DNA of 64,000 nt from Hydractinia symbiolongicarpus (GCF_029227915.1 NC_079883.1:6758001-6822000), one strand, 5' to 3'. Counted from the stretch's first letter, positions 22,601-33,739 are shown. Notes: generated by a model not told the origin, from the sequence alone. Program-made: numbers and translations.

Positions 22601-24383
22601 CAGCGGCGAACATCGTCAAAATATAAACTTTTATAATAAAATAATAACGTTTTTAAAATATCTTCTTATCTTTTATTTCGTTTTCAAAAAGAATACATTT
22701 GTTTTACGATCTAGATGTCTATTTGAAAAAATACTAATGAGGCGAGCAGGTTAGACTCCTGTCTGGATCTCATCAACCTCGTCCCCAGGACCTATTAGGC
22801 TTTTCATGGTTTTTATGGTAGTGACTTTTGAATTTTATGCTATATTGAATTTTCGTGCAAAAAAACTGTAAATCACCCTTGTCTCCAGTGCCTTTGCGTG
22901 GCTCGTACGAAACTGTTTTTGTAAGCATGGTTTTGTTAATAATTGAGTGAGCACGGAGAAGAACGCAAAAACTTTCAATATATTATTTTTTCTAACCTTT
23001 TAAGTTATTACGATAGGAAAAGGTAGGTAAATATCGAATCCTCTTCGAGTACTTTTTCGAACGCACATTTTTAAATTTACATTAAAACTTTTAACGCGTG
23101 TTTTTATGTTCATTTTAGGAATGACTAAACGGAATTCCGTAATAATACCCGAACAGACTTATAAAACAATGATGTATTTTTTATGTGGAAGAATAGACAA
23201 CGTTCCACGTGCTATGAAACGAAAACTTTGCAGTAAAAAATTCCAAATTGTACAAAGTTAGTATTGTTAAAAAAAATTCAACTTAAGTAGAAGAAGTGAA
23301 GTAGGCCCAGCCTCGTTATTAAAGTTTACACAGTTATTTAAGTTGTACGAAGTTGGTATTGTTAAAAAAAATTCAACCTAAGTAGAAGAAGTGATGGAGG
23401 CCCAACGTCGTACAAAGTTATCTCAGTTGTATGAAGTTGGTTCGAATCAGAAAAATTCAAATAAATTAAAAGAAGTTAAGTAATCCCAACCTCGTATATA
23501 GTATTTGAAGTCGTACGAAGTTAGTATGGATAAAAAGAATAAATTTTTAAGTGGGAGCAATGACGTTGCCCAACCTTGTACACAGTTATTTAGGTTGTAC
23601 GAAGTTGGTAAATCGTTAGATAATAATGGTCAAAAATTAACGTTCAGAGAATATTTAAGATATTATAATGTTTATTGAATGTATTTAGCAATGCTTAGAT
23701 ATTCATTTCTAAACCAAATTATTCGTTGCATAATTTTTGTACAGCAATTGTAATGCCCATCTTCGTACAAAATTGCCCATCTTCGTACAAGTGCGAAAAA
23801 TGACCAACCTCGTACAACGGGTCAATTTCGTACGGAACACAGTAACGTAATAAAACTACTTACTTCCTAGTGATGATTGTAACATCTTCTTCAATTAATT
23901 GTAAGAATTAATTAGAAACAAGTATCTTATTTCAGAAATAGACATAAAATAGTAGTAGTAAGAGTTTCTTAATTTTTGAAGATTCTACATGTAGGTTTCT
24001 TATAAACGTGTTTTTTATAAAAAAAATGTGTAGCTAGCTAGGTAGCTAGTAATACCAGAATTGCGTGTTGATTTCTTTTAGTGAATAAGTATAAGTGACA
24101 AGTGAAACAAACCCTGGACTTACGAAAGTAAATAAAATCCCATCCTTACATGTGGATAAGAATTTTACAAAAATCTGCATATGCCCTGATTGAGATCTTT
24201 GACATGGCTGGAAAAGCTAAATGGCTAGGTTGCTACTACTTATTATATTATAGCTGGCTAGCTATGGAACTAAGAGAAAACATGCTAGCTCGCAATATAT
24301 TTACTTACATTCCATATTACTAAAAAAATCAATCCAATTGATATTAAGAGCGATAAGATAAAACAGAAGACCTCAAATGACAT
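19668..24383 (-). CDS. CNIH1: Cornichon homologue (ER cargo export)
   Basis: Minus-strand exons 24309-24383, 20257-20325, 20056-20168 and 19668-19866 join to 151 codons plus stop; human CNIH1 has 144. Diagnostic cornichon stretches are VIAFDDLRTDYKNPID and CNTLNP in exon 2, LVIPEYGIHAFLC and NLPLLAYH in exon 3, and RYLSRPVMS, YDATEVMN and CQREGWVKLAFFL in exon 4. Cornichons are multi-pass ER/Golgi proteins that load transmembrane cargo, including growth-factor precursors and AMPA receptors, into COPII vesicles. Intron 1 is about 4 kb and carries a Helitron and a TIR element. The C-terminus is odd: after FFIYLYR the frame runs on as a hydrophobic tail to TAA, whereas relatives end MIYxLV. A possible donor (CAG/GTACAC) at that point may lead to an unlocated final exon. 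Confidence 0.9.
19882..19993 (+). mobile_element. Miniature Helitron-like fragment in cornichon intron 3
   Basis: The left end TCTTTAATAATAGCCGTA and the following GTCTGTCTGT..GTACGCC parallel the 5' end of the element at 61488. The right end TTTCCACGGGCTAACGACT parallels its 3' end. Both termini are decayed. About 110 bases, so only the two ends remain. Confidence 0.4.
20758..21410 (-). mobile_element. Non-autonomous Helitron
   Basis: Read on the minus strand it begins TCTATATAATAATACGC at about 21409, preceded by A, and ends at about 20762 with the hairpin GTGGATTTCTCCAC, a GC-rich spacer and CTAGT followed by T. These are Helitron end rules. Inside there is no coding capacity, only two diverged units built on ATCAAGAAAATRTATAKG...GAACGGTT and a CRE-like TGACGTCA. 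It lies in cornichon intron 1. Copies with the same ends occur at 61488-61620 and, at the 3' end only, 8959-8988. Confidence 0.6.
22502..23849. mobile_element. TIR element with internal tandem repeats
   Basis: The ends are inverted: left TACAGTTGTTCCGTACGA, right reverse complement TACGTTACTGTGTTCCGTACGA, each flanked by TA, as in Tc1/mariner-like or other TA-targeting elements. The motif TGTACGAAGTTGG (or inverted CCAACYTCGTACA) recurs at both subtermini and in an internal array starting at 23248, 23343, 23427, 23511 and 23595 (unit about 84-95 bp). A 46-codon ORF at 23121-23261, preceded by an acceptor-like CATTTTAG, is the only coding remnant; its product is unknown. The element lies in cornichon intron 1. 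Confidence 0.6.
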
Positions 24384-24897
24384 GTTTACAAATTGCAATG
24401 CGTCAACAAGTTTCATAAAGGTAGATTGAACTGCGAAATCAGACGCTGGTTACTTCGTATAGACAGTAATAGTCTGGCCGCAAAAGTACGGTTAACGACT
24501 CTAGTTTAAATTTTCTAACGACTTGTTTTCTGCGGTGTGAGTAGTTATAATTTCTTTTGATCATTAAACTTTTTGAACTTTTTCTTAGACCATTCACAAA
24601 AACAAAATTAAAAGTTTGGCGATCATTGAATATAGGCGAGTGAATAGCCATCGCCAAAGCCTCGAGTTAACCACAGCCATTTGGATGTTGAAGGGAGTTA
24701 GTTGTCTGGCAGAGCGAGCACCCTAATTGCATTAAAGAGCATTAAATACTGTAGGACTTCCTATCTAAAGCTATGACTCCTTTTGGAAATAACAGACGGG
24801 GTAAAATTCCTTGATGTTTGATATTTGTGAGCTAGTCATGTGAAATATGTACATATCTCTAGTTTCACTGCAAGGAATACGATCTAGCCCAGATAAA
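24384..24897. promoter_or_regulatory. Shared divergent promoter region, cornichon/UQCC3
   Basis: Only 514 bases lie between the two divergent start codons, so both housekeeping genes probably use a common bidirectional promoter. No TATA box is evident at a consistent distance. The minus-strand ORF at 24439-24657 is not supported. Confidence 0.45.
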
Positions 24898-26662
24898 ATG
24901 GCAGCAGGAGTAGCAAGAACGGCAGCTGTTGTTGGCGGGGTGACTGTTGTTGGTTATATTCTTATGAAAACGACTACTCCGGACAGGGAAAAGATGATGC
25001 AGGTAATAACTATTATTATAGTTCTTATAAAAGTTTTTTAGGTGAATAGTCCCGCACTTTCTTAGAGTAAGATTTCGTTTCAGGACATCCAACTTTAGAA
25101 ATTGGACAGTCAACTTTTTAGCTATGTTAAATTAGATTTATTAACGTTTATGCATCCTTTAGTTCATTTTTAGTATTCTTAGATACCTGTGGTACCCTCC
25201 TTTGTTTAGAATAATACTAAATTTGAGTATAGATGGGATTGCAGAGTGACTTAATGTTTTGATTTTGCATCAAAATCTACCAGCACTTTGCTACCAAGAA
25301 TGTTGGAAAACATTAGTTACAAGAGTCGATTGGTAAGTTCAAAATTTTGCTGAAAAATAATAATTCAAGGTCAGCCAGTATACTGCAAAACATGTAAGGC
25401 ATGTCTTCGCATTTTCTCTGAAACCATTCTAGACATTTGTTGCATTCTTGTCTTTATTGTTATTATTTCTGCAGTATGGCAAAAATAATTTAACCGTTGT
25501 AGATTTTCTTCAGCAACGCAACATTTAACGGTTGGAAAGGGTTCCATTTTAAATTAAACACTATTGTTTTCAGATTTAGAAAGATATGCGTAACAGTTAT
25601 TGACTTTGTTCCATCCGCAATGCTTCATTCGCTTTTGTTTTTGAAAAGTATTCCGTTCAATACACCATGACAACAATTCATGTATTTTGCACCCAAGATT
25701 ACAAATGAGGTTCCGTTAAATGTCAGCTGTTTACCTTTTTCTGTTGTCTATGTCTTTAAATTGGATCTTGTGATTTACAATGTTTATTTTTTCTGAGATA
25801 AATATAAAACAATATACCTAATACCTATACCTAAAATATACCTAATAAAGTAAAAGGTTTTATTGTTCTCAGGAATATACTTAAAGTATAGACGTTGCAC
25901 TCACTCGTGCTGAATAGCTTATCTTTTTTATAGATGGAATATTTCCAGTCAGTATTATTTTCATGTTGAAAAATAATTTCCTGTGCTTCCGTTCCAATAT
26001 GTTTTCCTCCCCACGCGAAAATGAAGGCGAATCGATCGTAATACGTTTTTAAATGAAATGAAATAAAATTAAAAAAACACGAGTTATCAATTTTGTATAA
26101 ATAGCAATTCTCACATTTTTCTACTAAATAGAAAAAGCATGTGCGCAAAATTTTATGTTGATGTTTTGTTTTGTGTTCGGTATTTTTCCAGTTTTCTTTA
26201 TGTTCTTCGGCATGTCTCCAGTGCAAGTGCGACATGATAAAAAAAAAATAGGACCTACCAATCGACTCTTGTAACTAAAGTTTTCCAAGCAGCCCACTGT
26301 GTTAGAAAATTTAAAGATGGTATTCTAATTCTGATTTTTTTTATTGTTTTTCTCAGAAGCTAAAAAATATTGGGGACAAGTACAAGAAATCAATCGTTTG
26401 TATAAAAGGGAGAGCATCGTGCTATTAAGAGATAAATATGCACAAAATGATGACCAACACCAACCCCCAAACAATTCTTTTTCTCTAGCTTAAAATTTTA
26501 TCTTTTCAGATGTTACCTGCTGACATGGTGACACAAGACAAACTGAAAGAAATTGAGGAACAAAACAGGAGACTTTTTTCATCGCTAAAAGAAGCAGCAA
26601 ATTCTGATGAACCAATCTGGAAAATAAATATGAAGCAACTAACAGACTCTAAGAAAGATTGA
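24898..26662 (+). CDS. UQCC3: UQCC3-like complex III assembly factor
   Basis: Two exons, 24898-25002 and 26510-26662, give 85 codons plus stop (human UQCC3 is 93 aa). The N-terminal part is one glycine/alanine-rich membrane helix (about residues 9-23, ending GYILM), then T-T-P-D-R-E-K as in the family's TPGER. After the splice comes a polar helix (LKEIEEQNRRLFSSLKEAA) and a short tail with EPIW. UQCC3 is the animal counterpart of yeast Cbp4, an inner-membrane factor that stabilises newly made cytochrome b during complex III assembly. An upstream in-frame ATG at 24847 would add 17 residues; I chose 24898 because the family starts shortly before the helix. The 1.5-kb intron holds an inverted-repeat element. 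AATAAA is at 26849. Confidence 0.75.
25303..26288. mobile_element. Element bounded by 33-bp inverted repeats in UQCC3 intron
   Basis: 25303-25335 and the reverse complement of 26256-26288 match at 32 of 33 positions (TTGGAAAAC[A/T]TTAGTTAC.. to ..CGATTGGTA). The spacing of about 990 bp suggests a TIR transposon derivative, but I see no clear target-site duplication. The interior has a 134-codon minus-strand frame (25831-26235) of unknown nature with no recognised transposase motif. Confidence 0.5.
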
Positions 26663-26848
26663 TATTAATATCTTGATTAGCTATGAGATTCAGTCATGAT
26701 ATCAATTAAAACTGGAAATCATATGGATGATAAAAGGGTAGTCGTTGTATATGGATTGTCTAAGTTAATAATTGCATGAGAAGACACAAATTAGAAAAGT
26801 GAACATCAAAAAAGCTGCAGCAGACATCCTATTTTTTCATGCGGGAGC

Positions 26849-26854
26849 AATAAA
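26849..26854 (+). terminator. Polyadenylation signal of UQCC3
   Basis: AATAAA 187 bases after the UQCC3 stop codon, with T-rich sequence downstream. Confidence 0.55.
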
Positions 26855-28584
26855 CTTATAAATATTGAAGAATGTATATATACCATATTTATCAGCTTTT
26901 GTGAAAATAATTTTGGCATGAGATGATAAGCCTACACAGTCTTCTGCAACTTGTTCTTATATATAGACATATATATACAATTTGTATGTTATAATATAGT
27001 TTTATAGTTGTATAGTTTTCAGCTTTCTCACTATATTTTTAGAATTGACATTCTTTAACTCCTTATAGGCAGTTTCATTGTTATTTTTAACCAAAACATT
27101 CCTTAATGTGTGTTGACCTCCAAGGAGGACTACCCCTTTTTTAGTTTCTACTGTGCCCTTTCCCTCTTGTTGTCTAGATGAATCACAAACCCCCGTTAGT
27201 TTTCGGTTTTTTCTTTTTGATTTTTTGAAAAACTCTCTCAGTTTGTTAGATTATTCAAAAGCTTGAGTTGCTTATCTTTTTGTTTTTTAGCTTGATCACT
27301 TTAAAAATCTTAGTCTAAGTTCTAACCATTTGATTGCCAAAAAAGGTGTACTTTCGCAGTATCAATATCTTATGAAAAATTTTCGGGGGAATTAACTTTT
27401 GCAGATTTCTAGAGATCCGTATACCTTGCTGGGAAAATTTTCGAAGTTTGCGATTTTAACTATAAAAATCGAAACTTTATACTAATTTATTGACTAAAAT
27501 CTTACGAGTTGTATTTTTTCAAGAAAATCGTGTTTTGCGAAAGAAACTTTCGCTGAAAATGGGGTTAAAAATTACCGCGAAACTTTCTGAAAGTTTCCGA
27601 GGTAAACAGTCGACTCTCAAGCCTCTGATGTAATCACTTTTTTATCCGCTAGTTAGAGGTGTCTGCTCTTTGGAGTCTCATTTCCCGTTTCAATTCGATA
27701 GAAAACGAGTTTCTAGCGCACGTATGCAACCCGCATGACAAAAGAAAGTCAAGTTCGTTCGTTCTTTAGAATCTACCAAATTGCTGTATTTCAACTTTCA
27801 TGACTTACACGAAAGTCAAACCTAATGTGCTCTTTTAAAAGTAATCATTACGCTTTTGTAATCTCCGGTTTTTCCTACAGAATATTACTCTCGTATATGG
27901 ACAGTTCAGCTACACGTTTTGTTTTCAGTTTACACTACACGTAGAAATAAATTCTAACAGGTGACATTTCCATTTCTTATTAGGTTTTTACATTACTGCA
28001 GCTGATTAAAGCGATAATTTAAAATAATGTAAAGTTAGTAACCAAATGTTTCACGTCATTGAAGTAAATTCATCCCGACGCCTGGCTCTTCATTCCCTCT
28101 GGCTATGATTGATGATACAACGCGTACTTTGTAGTCACAATACTTGCGTAAATTTTAACACGAAGATGGCTATTTAAGGGGCTACGAACCGGTTAAAATG
28201 CTAACATTCCGTATATCCCGCGCAAATATTAAAAATCAGGCAAACGCGTGTTACGCAATGAACAGACCAGTGCACTTTGCTCGCTGGTTCAATTTTTTTT
28301 TTTTTTGGAAAATATATTACAAAAAATGACCAAGGCTAGGGAAGATAAAAATTCCAGATATATCTATATGTTCGAGTCTGTAAATTACATACATACGGAA
28401 AAATAATAATAAAAATAATAACGGTTATATTTCAGCTCCATAATTGTACAGCTCGACTTTCGTGAAAGTCACTAAAGTCGAAAACCAACAGCCCCTTTAA
28501 TTAATTGCTGATTTAATCTATAAAGACAACTATAGTTAAAGTATCTTGTTGAGAAAGAAAATAATTCTCATTTTCTTTTTTTTC

Positions 28585-28957
28585 TTTCTATTTTTGACTC
28601 TGTTGAGTGATATTCTTGCATACATAAATCCTGTTGATGCAGATTATGAGACATTAAAACAACTGGCAGAGTGAAAGTTTGTAAAACTAGAAAAGGAAAG
28701 ATCCCGGATAGAAAAAAGGAGATTATAAAAGTTATTGATGGCAAAGAGGTGTGTATTCAGATTTTTTACAAATATCAATCAATTTTTCCATGAGCTTTAT
28801 CGTTCTTAGTTCATGAAATATCTGTTTCTATTATGGTTATTATTGTTCTTAATGTGTCTCATATCGTCAGGTGACTGCAGCCACGGGATGTTCACTATTC
28901 GGTCCGTTCTTCAGTTATATTGACAAGAAACTTCTACACAGACGTTTAGACAAATGA
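28585..28957 (+). pseudogene. Coding-like fragments, possible broken gene end
   Basis: One frame near 28590-28675 reads LLSDILAYINPVDADYETLK..AE then TGA. The adjacent frame continues as KIPDRKKEIIKVIDGKE up to a GAG/GTGTGT donor-like site at about 28748. After an acceptor-like CGTCAG near 28870 the phase-compatible frame reads VTAATGCSLFGPFFSYIDKK and ends LLHRRLDK-stop. Amino-acid composition looks coding, but the frames need a shift and no start was found. I recognise no family. Confidence 0.2.
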
Positions 28958-29578
28958 CGTGTAAAAGATATTTTATGAACAGTTAAAATAGTAAACATAA
29001 ATGCAGACTGAAAATATGTAGATGCTCATATTACTAAAAGTTTCTCCCTTTTTTTGGGAATACTTCACAAGAACCGTGATCATTCATAAGCCTATTTGAT
29101 TTCGTCGTATTTTTTAGAGATAGTTTAATGAATGTCCGTGACAATGTATTTCCATTGCTTTTGGTTGAACATCTTTTATTTGTTTTGCCACTTAGAATCA
29201 AGCTTGTTGCTAGCGTCATCCTATGTCTGTCCTCGTAAGTTTGACATAAAACATGAAAAACGTACCGATAACGTGAACAATGTTTCTTTAATAAGGAATC
29301 TCATAATATCCTAAAAAATTTTAACAAACATTGAGGTTGCTATCTATCCAACGTACACAGTAAGACAGCTTTTTTTTGTTCTTGGATACATCAGTGTATT
29401 CGTCACACATGATTGAGAACAATGTTTATGTATATATTTTTCCGTAATAATTGATTTGCTATATTGCTTAGCAACTCGTCTTGATAATCGTGACGCGTGT
29501 ACTTCTTTTCTCCTTGTTTATTAGACCCCAGTATGTTCACTATGACCGGGTGTTATCCTTTCTGCGTAACAACAACAA

Positions 29579-30203
29579 TTACGTGAACTTATCATTGCCA
29601 TCTTTAATACCTCTGATTGCTATTCTTTGCCTTCCCAATAATTGAAGTACTGCCATGACCACCTTAATATAACGACGTTCCTTTTCTCTCTTTCTTTCCA
29701 TTTCATCATTATGCATGACAGCAGCATCACCATAGTTTGGTACAACTTCCTTATATGCTAATGCAGCAGTAAGGCACTTACTTTGCTCTTGTTCCTCGAA
29801 ACACTTCGGTGCTTTTTTCCAGCTTCGAAAGCCCGAGGAGATGTAAGCATAGTCCTTGTTATTTTCTGCTGTAAGTTTATCATAACGTGTGACACAGTAA
29901 TAACATAGTGTACTGTCCTTTTCAACGTGATAATGTAACCATTTGAAATCACAAGAAGCCATTGATACTTAGGCTCACGATTCCAACAAAGACATTTAGG
30001 AAATTAAAACTCCTATCAGGGCAAAATTGCGCAACAGCTTTAACTGTAACGTTAATTGCAAGATTTAAATGTTGATTCTCAAAAGCTGCATCGTCACTTA
30101 TTTTTTCAGTGTCATCATCACGTTGTAACGCATCTCCATTGAAAGTCTCAGTAGATTTTCTGATGCATGTACAGTCATCTTTATTGTTTGCAGTTAGTTT
30201 CAT
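29579..30203 (-). pseudogene. hAT transposase fragment with TTF-type zinc finger
   Basis: The frame at 29579-29962 contains FKWLHYHVEKDSTLCYYC followed by YISSGFRSWKKAPKCFEEQE and SKCLTAALAY. This is the TTF-type finger region at the start of ZMYM1-like hAT transposases (FKWLxYxxxKDxxxCxxC ... GFxxWKxA..F..H..S..H). It continues to LQLLGRQRIAIRG and then loses the family pattern and stops. The catalytic and dimerisation parts are missing. A second frame upstream (29949-30203) may be its frameshifted N-terminus. The fragment lies beside the LINE insertion at 30240. Confidence 0.6.
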
Positions 30204-30224
30204 CGTGAATATTTCATAGACCGA

Positions 30225-30239
30225 GTGACGTTTTATCTT
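30225..30239 (+). repeat. Target-site duplication, left copy
   Basis: GTGACGTTTTATCTT, identical to 33725-33739. The two copies bracket the LINE exactly and the match ends on both sides. Confidence 0.7.
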
Positions 30240-30417
30240 TTTTTACTTGGTATATATTATATTTAGAAATTATAAAATTACATAGTATCATCCGTTTATT
30301 CGGCTTGATACCTTGAAAATTCAAACATACGTTATTTTATATAATTTTGTTTTGGTCTATTTCTATAGCGAGAGACCGCCGCTCAAAATATATAATATAT
30401 ATATAATACTATTTCGG

Positions 30418-33400
30418 CTATCGGAATTCCCTTATTTCCGATAGTGTGTTGGTCAAAGACATGTCGATATCAGATATGTTAACATCCCGCCGCAATGATC
30501 TTGATCCACGCAGGCATAGCAATGTCGATTGGAGTAACGAAAAGCAAATTTTCGTTCTGACAAACGTCGTAGCGATAGACGTTGGTATACCACGTTTATC
30601 TGCTATCAACTCAGCAAGACGTTGATAGAATCTCTTGCATTCTCTTCCTAACCCACCTTGTGTAGAAAACACCAAAGGTGTAAAAGAACCATTTTCAACC
30701 TGCAAAACCCTTTCGTTGGATAACCTTTTCTTTTCTTGCTCATTTCTTTCATAGCAACGTTTGATTTCTGTGTTCCTATACCTCTGGGCGTTAAGGTCAA
30801 AGACCCTGACATCGCAGAATACCCGTTGGCCAGGAATCCAGAAACCAAGTGCGCTAACATCTAATCGAGCTTCATTGGATGTGATCGCACTTTTCTGTTC
30901 AAAGCGTTCGTTTTGTAGTGGAGCAAGCATCGGTTCAATTCGTACGTCTTTACACACTTCTTTCAAAAGCTGAGCAGTTATATCACGAACTTCGTTATGA
31001 CGTTGTGTGACAAACCCACCCTTTTTGCAGGATAACGCATGAGCAAGATCAAACTTTGAGCCACATGCACATTCAAATGGTAACCTGGGTAATTCCCAGT
31101 TATATCGAATTCTCAATGCGTCGAAAAACTGCTCCTTTGTGAGGTAGTAACCACTCTCTTTTATTGGCAGAGTCGTCAACCATTTTGACGCACCTATTTC
31201 CTGATTTGCTTCGTTCTGCCTCTTAGCACTTTCATCCATTTGTGACAATAGTCCTTGCAGAATGTTTTGATGGCTTTTATTTCTCTCAGACTTTATTTGG
31301 CTTTTCGTTTTGCTGATCTCGTTCGCATTTTCATTTTGTCTGAGAAGAATATTTACGAGCTCCGTCGTCATTTTCCAAGAATTCTCGTATTCTGTGTCAG
31401 AAACATTCTCAAGGATTTTTATTCCTAGACCCCCGAGACGTGGTGGCAAGGACATTAGCTCCCTCTCTACATCGTTTACAATATGACCACCAGTAATAGC
31501 CGGCAACAGTTGGTGTCTTATTACACTTTCCACTGGTCGCAGTAATGATGATATTTCTGGGATGGTCCGTAAATAGTATGTGAAGCGATGTTGATATCCA
31601 CTAACATAGCATGTGTAAGCTGCTTGTGGTTCGATAACAGCTATTTCTGAAATTAGTGTGATTTCTTTCACCCATTTCGCGACAATGTCATCAACGTACT
31701 CTTTTCGAAAAGTCTCACTGCCAATAACTGCTCCGAGGTGTCGTTCTCCTATACATGTAATTTGGATATTTGTTTCTTTGAAGTGTGTTTTTGCTCCTTC
31801 AATGTTCTTATCTTTCACAATTAGCCATGATTTCTTTGGCTGTGGTTGGTAACCAAATTTTGGGCCTTCCACAATGAGCTCGTCCCACCATTTCCGAATG
31901 GTGGAAAAATTTCCAACAGCTGTTAAGTCATCAGCAAAAGCTACCAATTTCATATCAATATCAGCAATGTTTTTCATTCTATCAAGTAATGGTGTGAGTC
32001 CTATTGCGTAAATGGCCATCCCAACGGGTCGCCTTGGGTGGTACCTTCTCTTGAACTCAGTTCAGTTCCACCAATCACAAAAAGTCTCGCAGGCTTTATG
32101 TAGCAGTTGTTGATGTATGTTGCTAGAATCGGGCAAATGATCTTGGTATTATGAAGTGTTGCACTACGGTTCAAGCTATTGAAGGCATTTGCAGCATCAA
32201 CTAATAAGACACATTCGGCTTCTTCACTAGAGTATGCATCTTTCATTGCATGTATAGCAGCTTCGCACCCAGATTCATGACCGGAGCACATTTGAATTTT
32301 TGAACAAGATTCAATAACATCATTCTTTGATGCGTACATCACGGCTTTTCCAATAATGCGTCTTAAAACCTCTCCTACTCCGATAGGTCTAAGACCAGGG
32401 TTCTTGTCTAAAGGCACAAGACGACATCCTAAATACGCCTCTAAAGAATTATCGTTTACTTCTTCATGGCAAAGTCTTCTTGCAAACTTAGCTATCGCTT
32501 TCCGTAAATCTGTTCCAGTGTCGCCATAAACTCTAGACGCTATGATTTTGATCCATCCATTCGCATCCATTCCAGATGGTCCGGAGCCGCCTTTTGTTGT
32601 CTTCGCTGCTCGCATTATCATGTCTTCGTCAATGACGTCATATACAACGGCATTAACTGATTTGATCGGACCTTGTATCAGCGTGTCTTCGTATGATTCA
32701 CTTCCTTCAGGATGTTTTTGTCTTAGCATTTCAATAGTTTCGTCATTCAAAGGAAGTATTCCTCCAGACATATTGTTCGTCACCACATTAATCGCTTTAT
32801 GAACATCTCCTTTTTGCATATGGTTCCGGAACTTCCTTGAAATAACTGCAATATCTTGCTTTTTTACTACTTTAGGTAGTCGGCTTTGAATCGTCTGTGC
32901 CTCATCCATTAAGCTCATAAAATCTCCTTTAAACCATTGTGTTAGACGTCTGTTTAATGCTTCTACGTGCTCCTTAGATTTCGATGCTTGTGATGGTTTT
33001 TGCAGCAGCAGAGCAGGCATGATATGTATAGCTTTTAATGCTATAGCTCTTAAAGGTGTGTTTTCAATCCACGCATTGAGCAATCTTGTGGTATCACGTA
33101 TGTAGGATTTACCTGCGTTTCCATTAGGCAGCATAAACAAGTTTCGTTTCCAATAAACAATTCTGCTGTAACATTCCTCGATGTCATTGACTGCTTCACT
33201 TCCTTTAACATTACTCCAATAAAACTTCTCTGGAGCATCAGCAAAATGATGTTGAGATGAAGTTGCGTCTTCGGGAACGTTACGTTGTTGATTTGTATCC
33301 TGTTTTGTTTGTGCAATGTTCTGTGTCAACACTTTACAATACTTCAAGTGCTGTACCAAACCTCTATATGTTTTAAACTTTCGGTGACATTTCATACACG

Positions 33401-33479
33401 GAAAAGTCTCTTGACTCTGCTCAACACTATCAATTCTTGAATTCGATGACGATGGTTGCTTATGACCTCTTTTAACCAT
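30418..33479 (-). pseudogene. LINE ORF: C2H2 finger, reverse transcriptase, RLE; frameshifted
   Basis: Starts at ATG 33479. The first 492 codons carry a C-x2-C..H-x3-C finger (C28, C31, H44, C48) and the N-terminal RT half, with GGSGPSGMDANGW, VDAANAF and TTQGDPL. The frame then stops at 32001. The rest continues one frame over from 32019, as if one base were missing after GDPL: MAIYAIG, the FADD active site (residues 28-31 of this part), a CCHC knuckle (C317, C319, H327, C331, then RHNEVRD) and the endonuclease segment with EARLD and CDVRVFD. One C-terminal endonuclease and an N-terminal finger define R2/HERO/NeSL-like LINEs, which tend to insert site-specifically. The single frameshift within RT should inactivate it; otherwise the copy is remarkably intact and so probably young. 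Confidence 0.85.
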
Positions 33480-33635
33480 TTTTATCCAATAAACTGTGAA
33501 AATGATGTTTCGTCGTTACTTCAATTAATTCTTCGCGTTTTGACACTTAATTGAAACTTGCATGACGGATCATTTACTTTGTTCCGATCAATCGGCATTG
33601 GAGACGTCCGCCATCTTTAACCGTCAAATTCTATA

Positions 33636-33720
33636 ATAAATATATAATATTCTATAATAAATATAATAAATATAAAAATATTTATAATAAAATAATATAA
33701 TAAATATAAAAATATAAAAA
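33636..33720. repeat. AT-rich microsatellite (ATAATAAATAT type)
   Basis: Imperfect repeats of ATAATAAAT and ATAAAAAT between the LINE 5' region and its target-site duplication. Confidence 0.8.
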
Positions 33721-33724
33721 GTAG

Positions 33725-33739
33725 GTGACGTTTTATCTT
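33725..33739 (+). repeat. Target-site duplication, right copy
   Basis: Second copy of the 15-mer at 30225-30239. Confidence 0.7.

Larger units (their letters stand above)
26663..29578. other. Noncoding stretch with decayed repeats
   Basis: The first part is the UQCC3 3' UTR. At 27350-27610 is a self-complementary-looking TTTTCG/CGAAAA-rich stretch typical of decayed small transposons. An imperfect inverted pair (TTTAAGGGGCT near 28173 and AGCCCCTTTAA near 28489) may bound a 330-bp element. Coding-like fragments at 28585-28957 are listed separately. Confidence 0.35.
30240..33724 (-). mobile_element. R2-superclade LINE insertion (restriction-like endonuclease type)
   Basis: A 3.5-kb insertion flanked by an exact 15-bp duplication (30225-30239 and 33725-33739). 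Its sense strand is minus. The 3' end at 30240 keeps a short A tract (T run on the plus strand), and an AT-rich microsatellite lies near the 5' end (33636-33720). The coding region is described separately. It sits about 250 bases upstream of the symplekin start codon and next to a hAT remnant. Confidence 0.75.
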
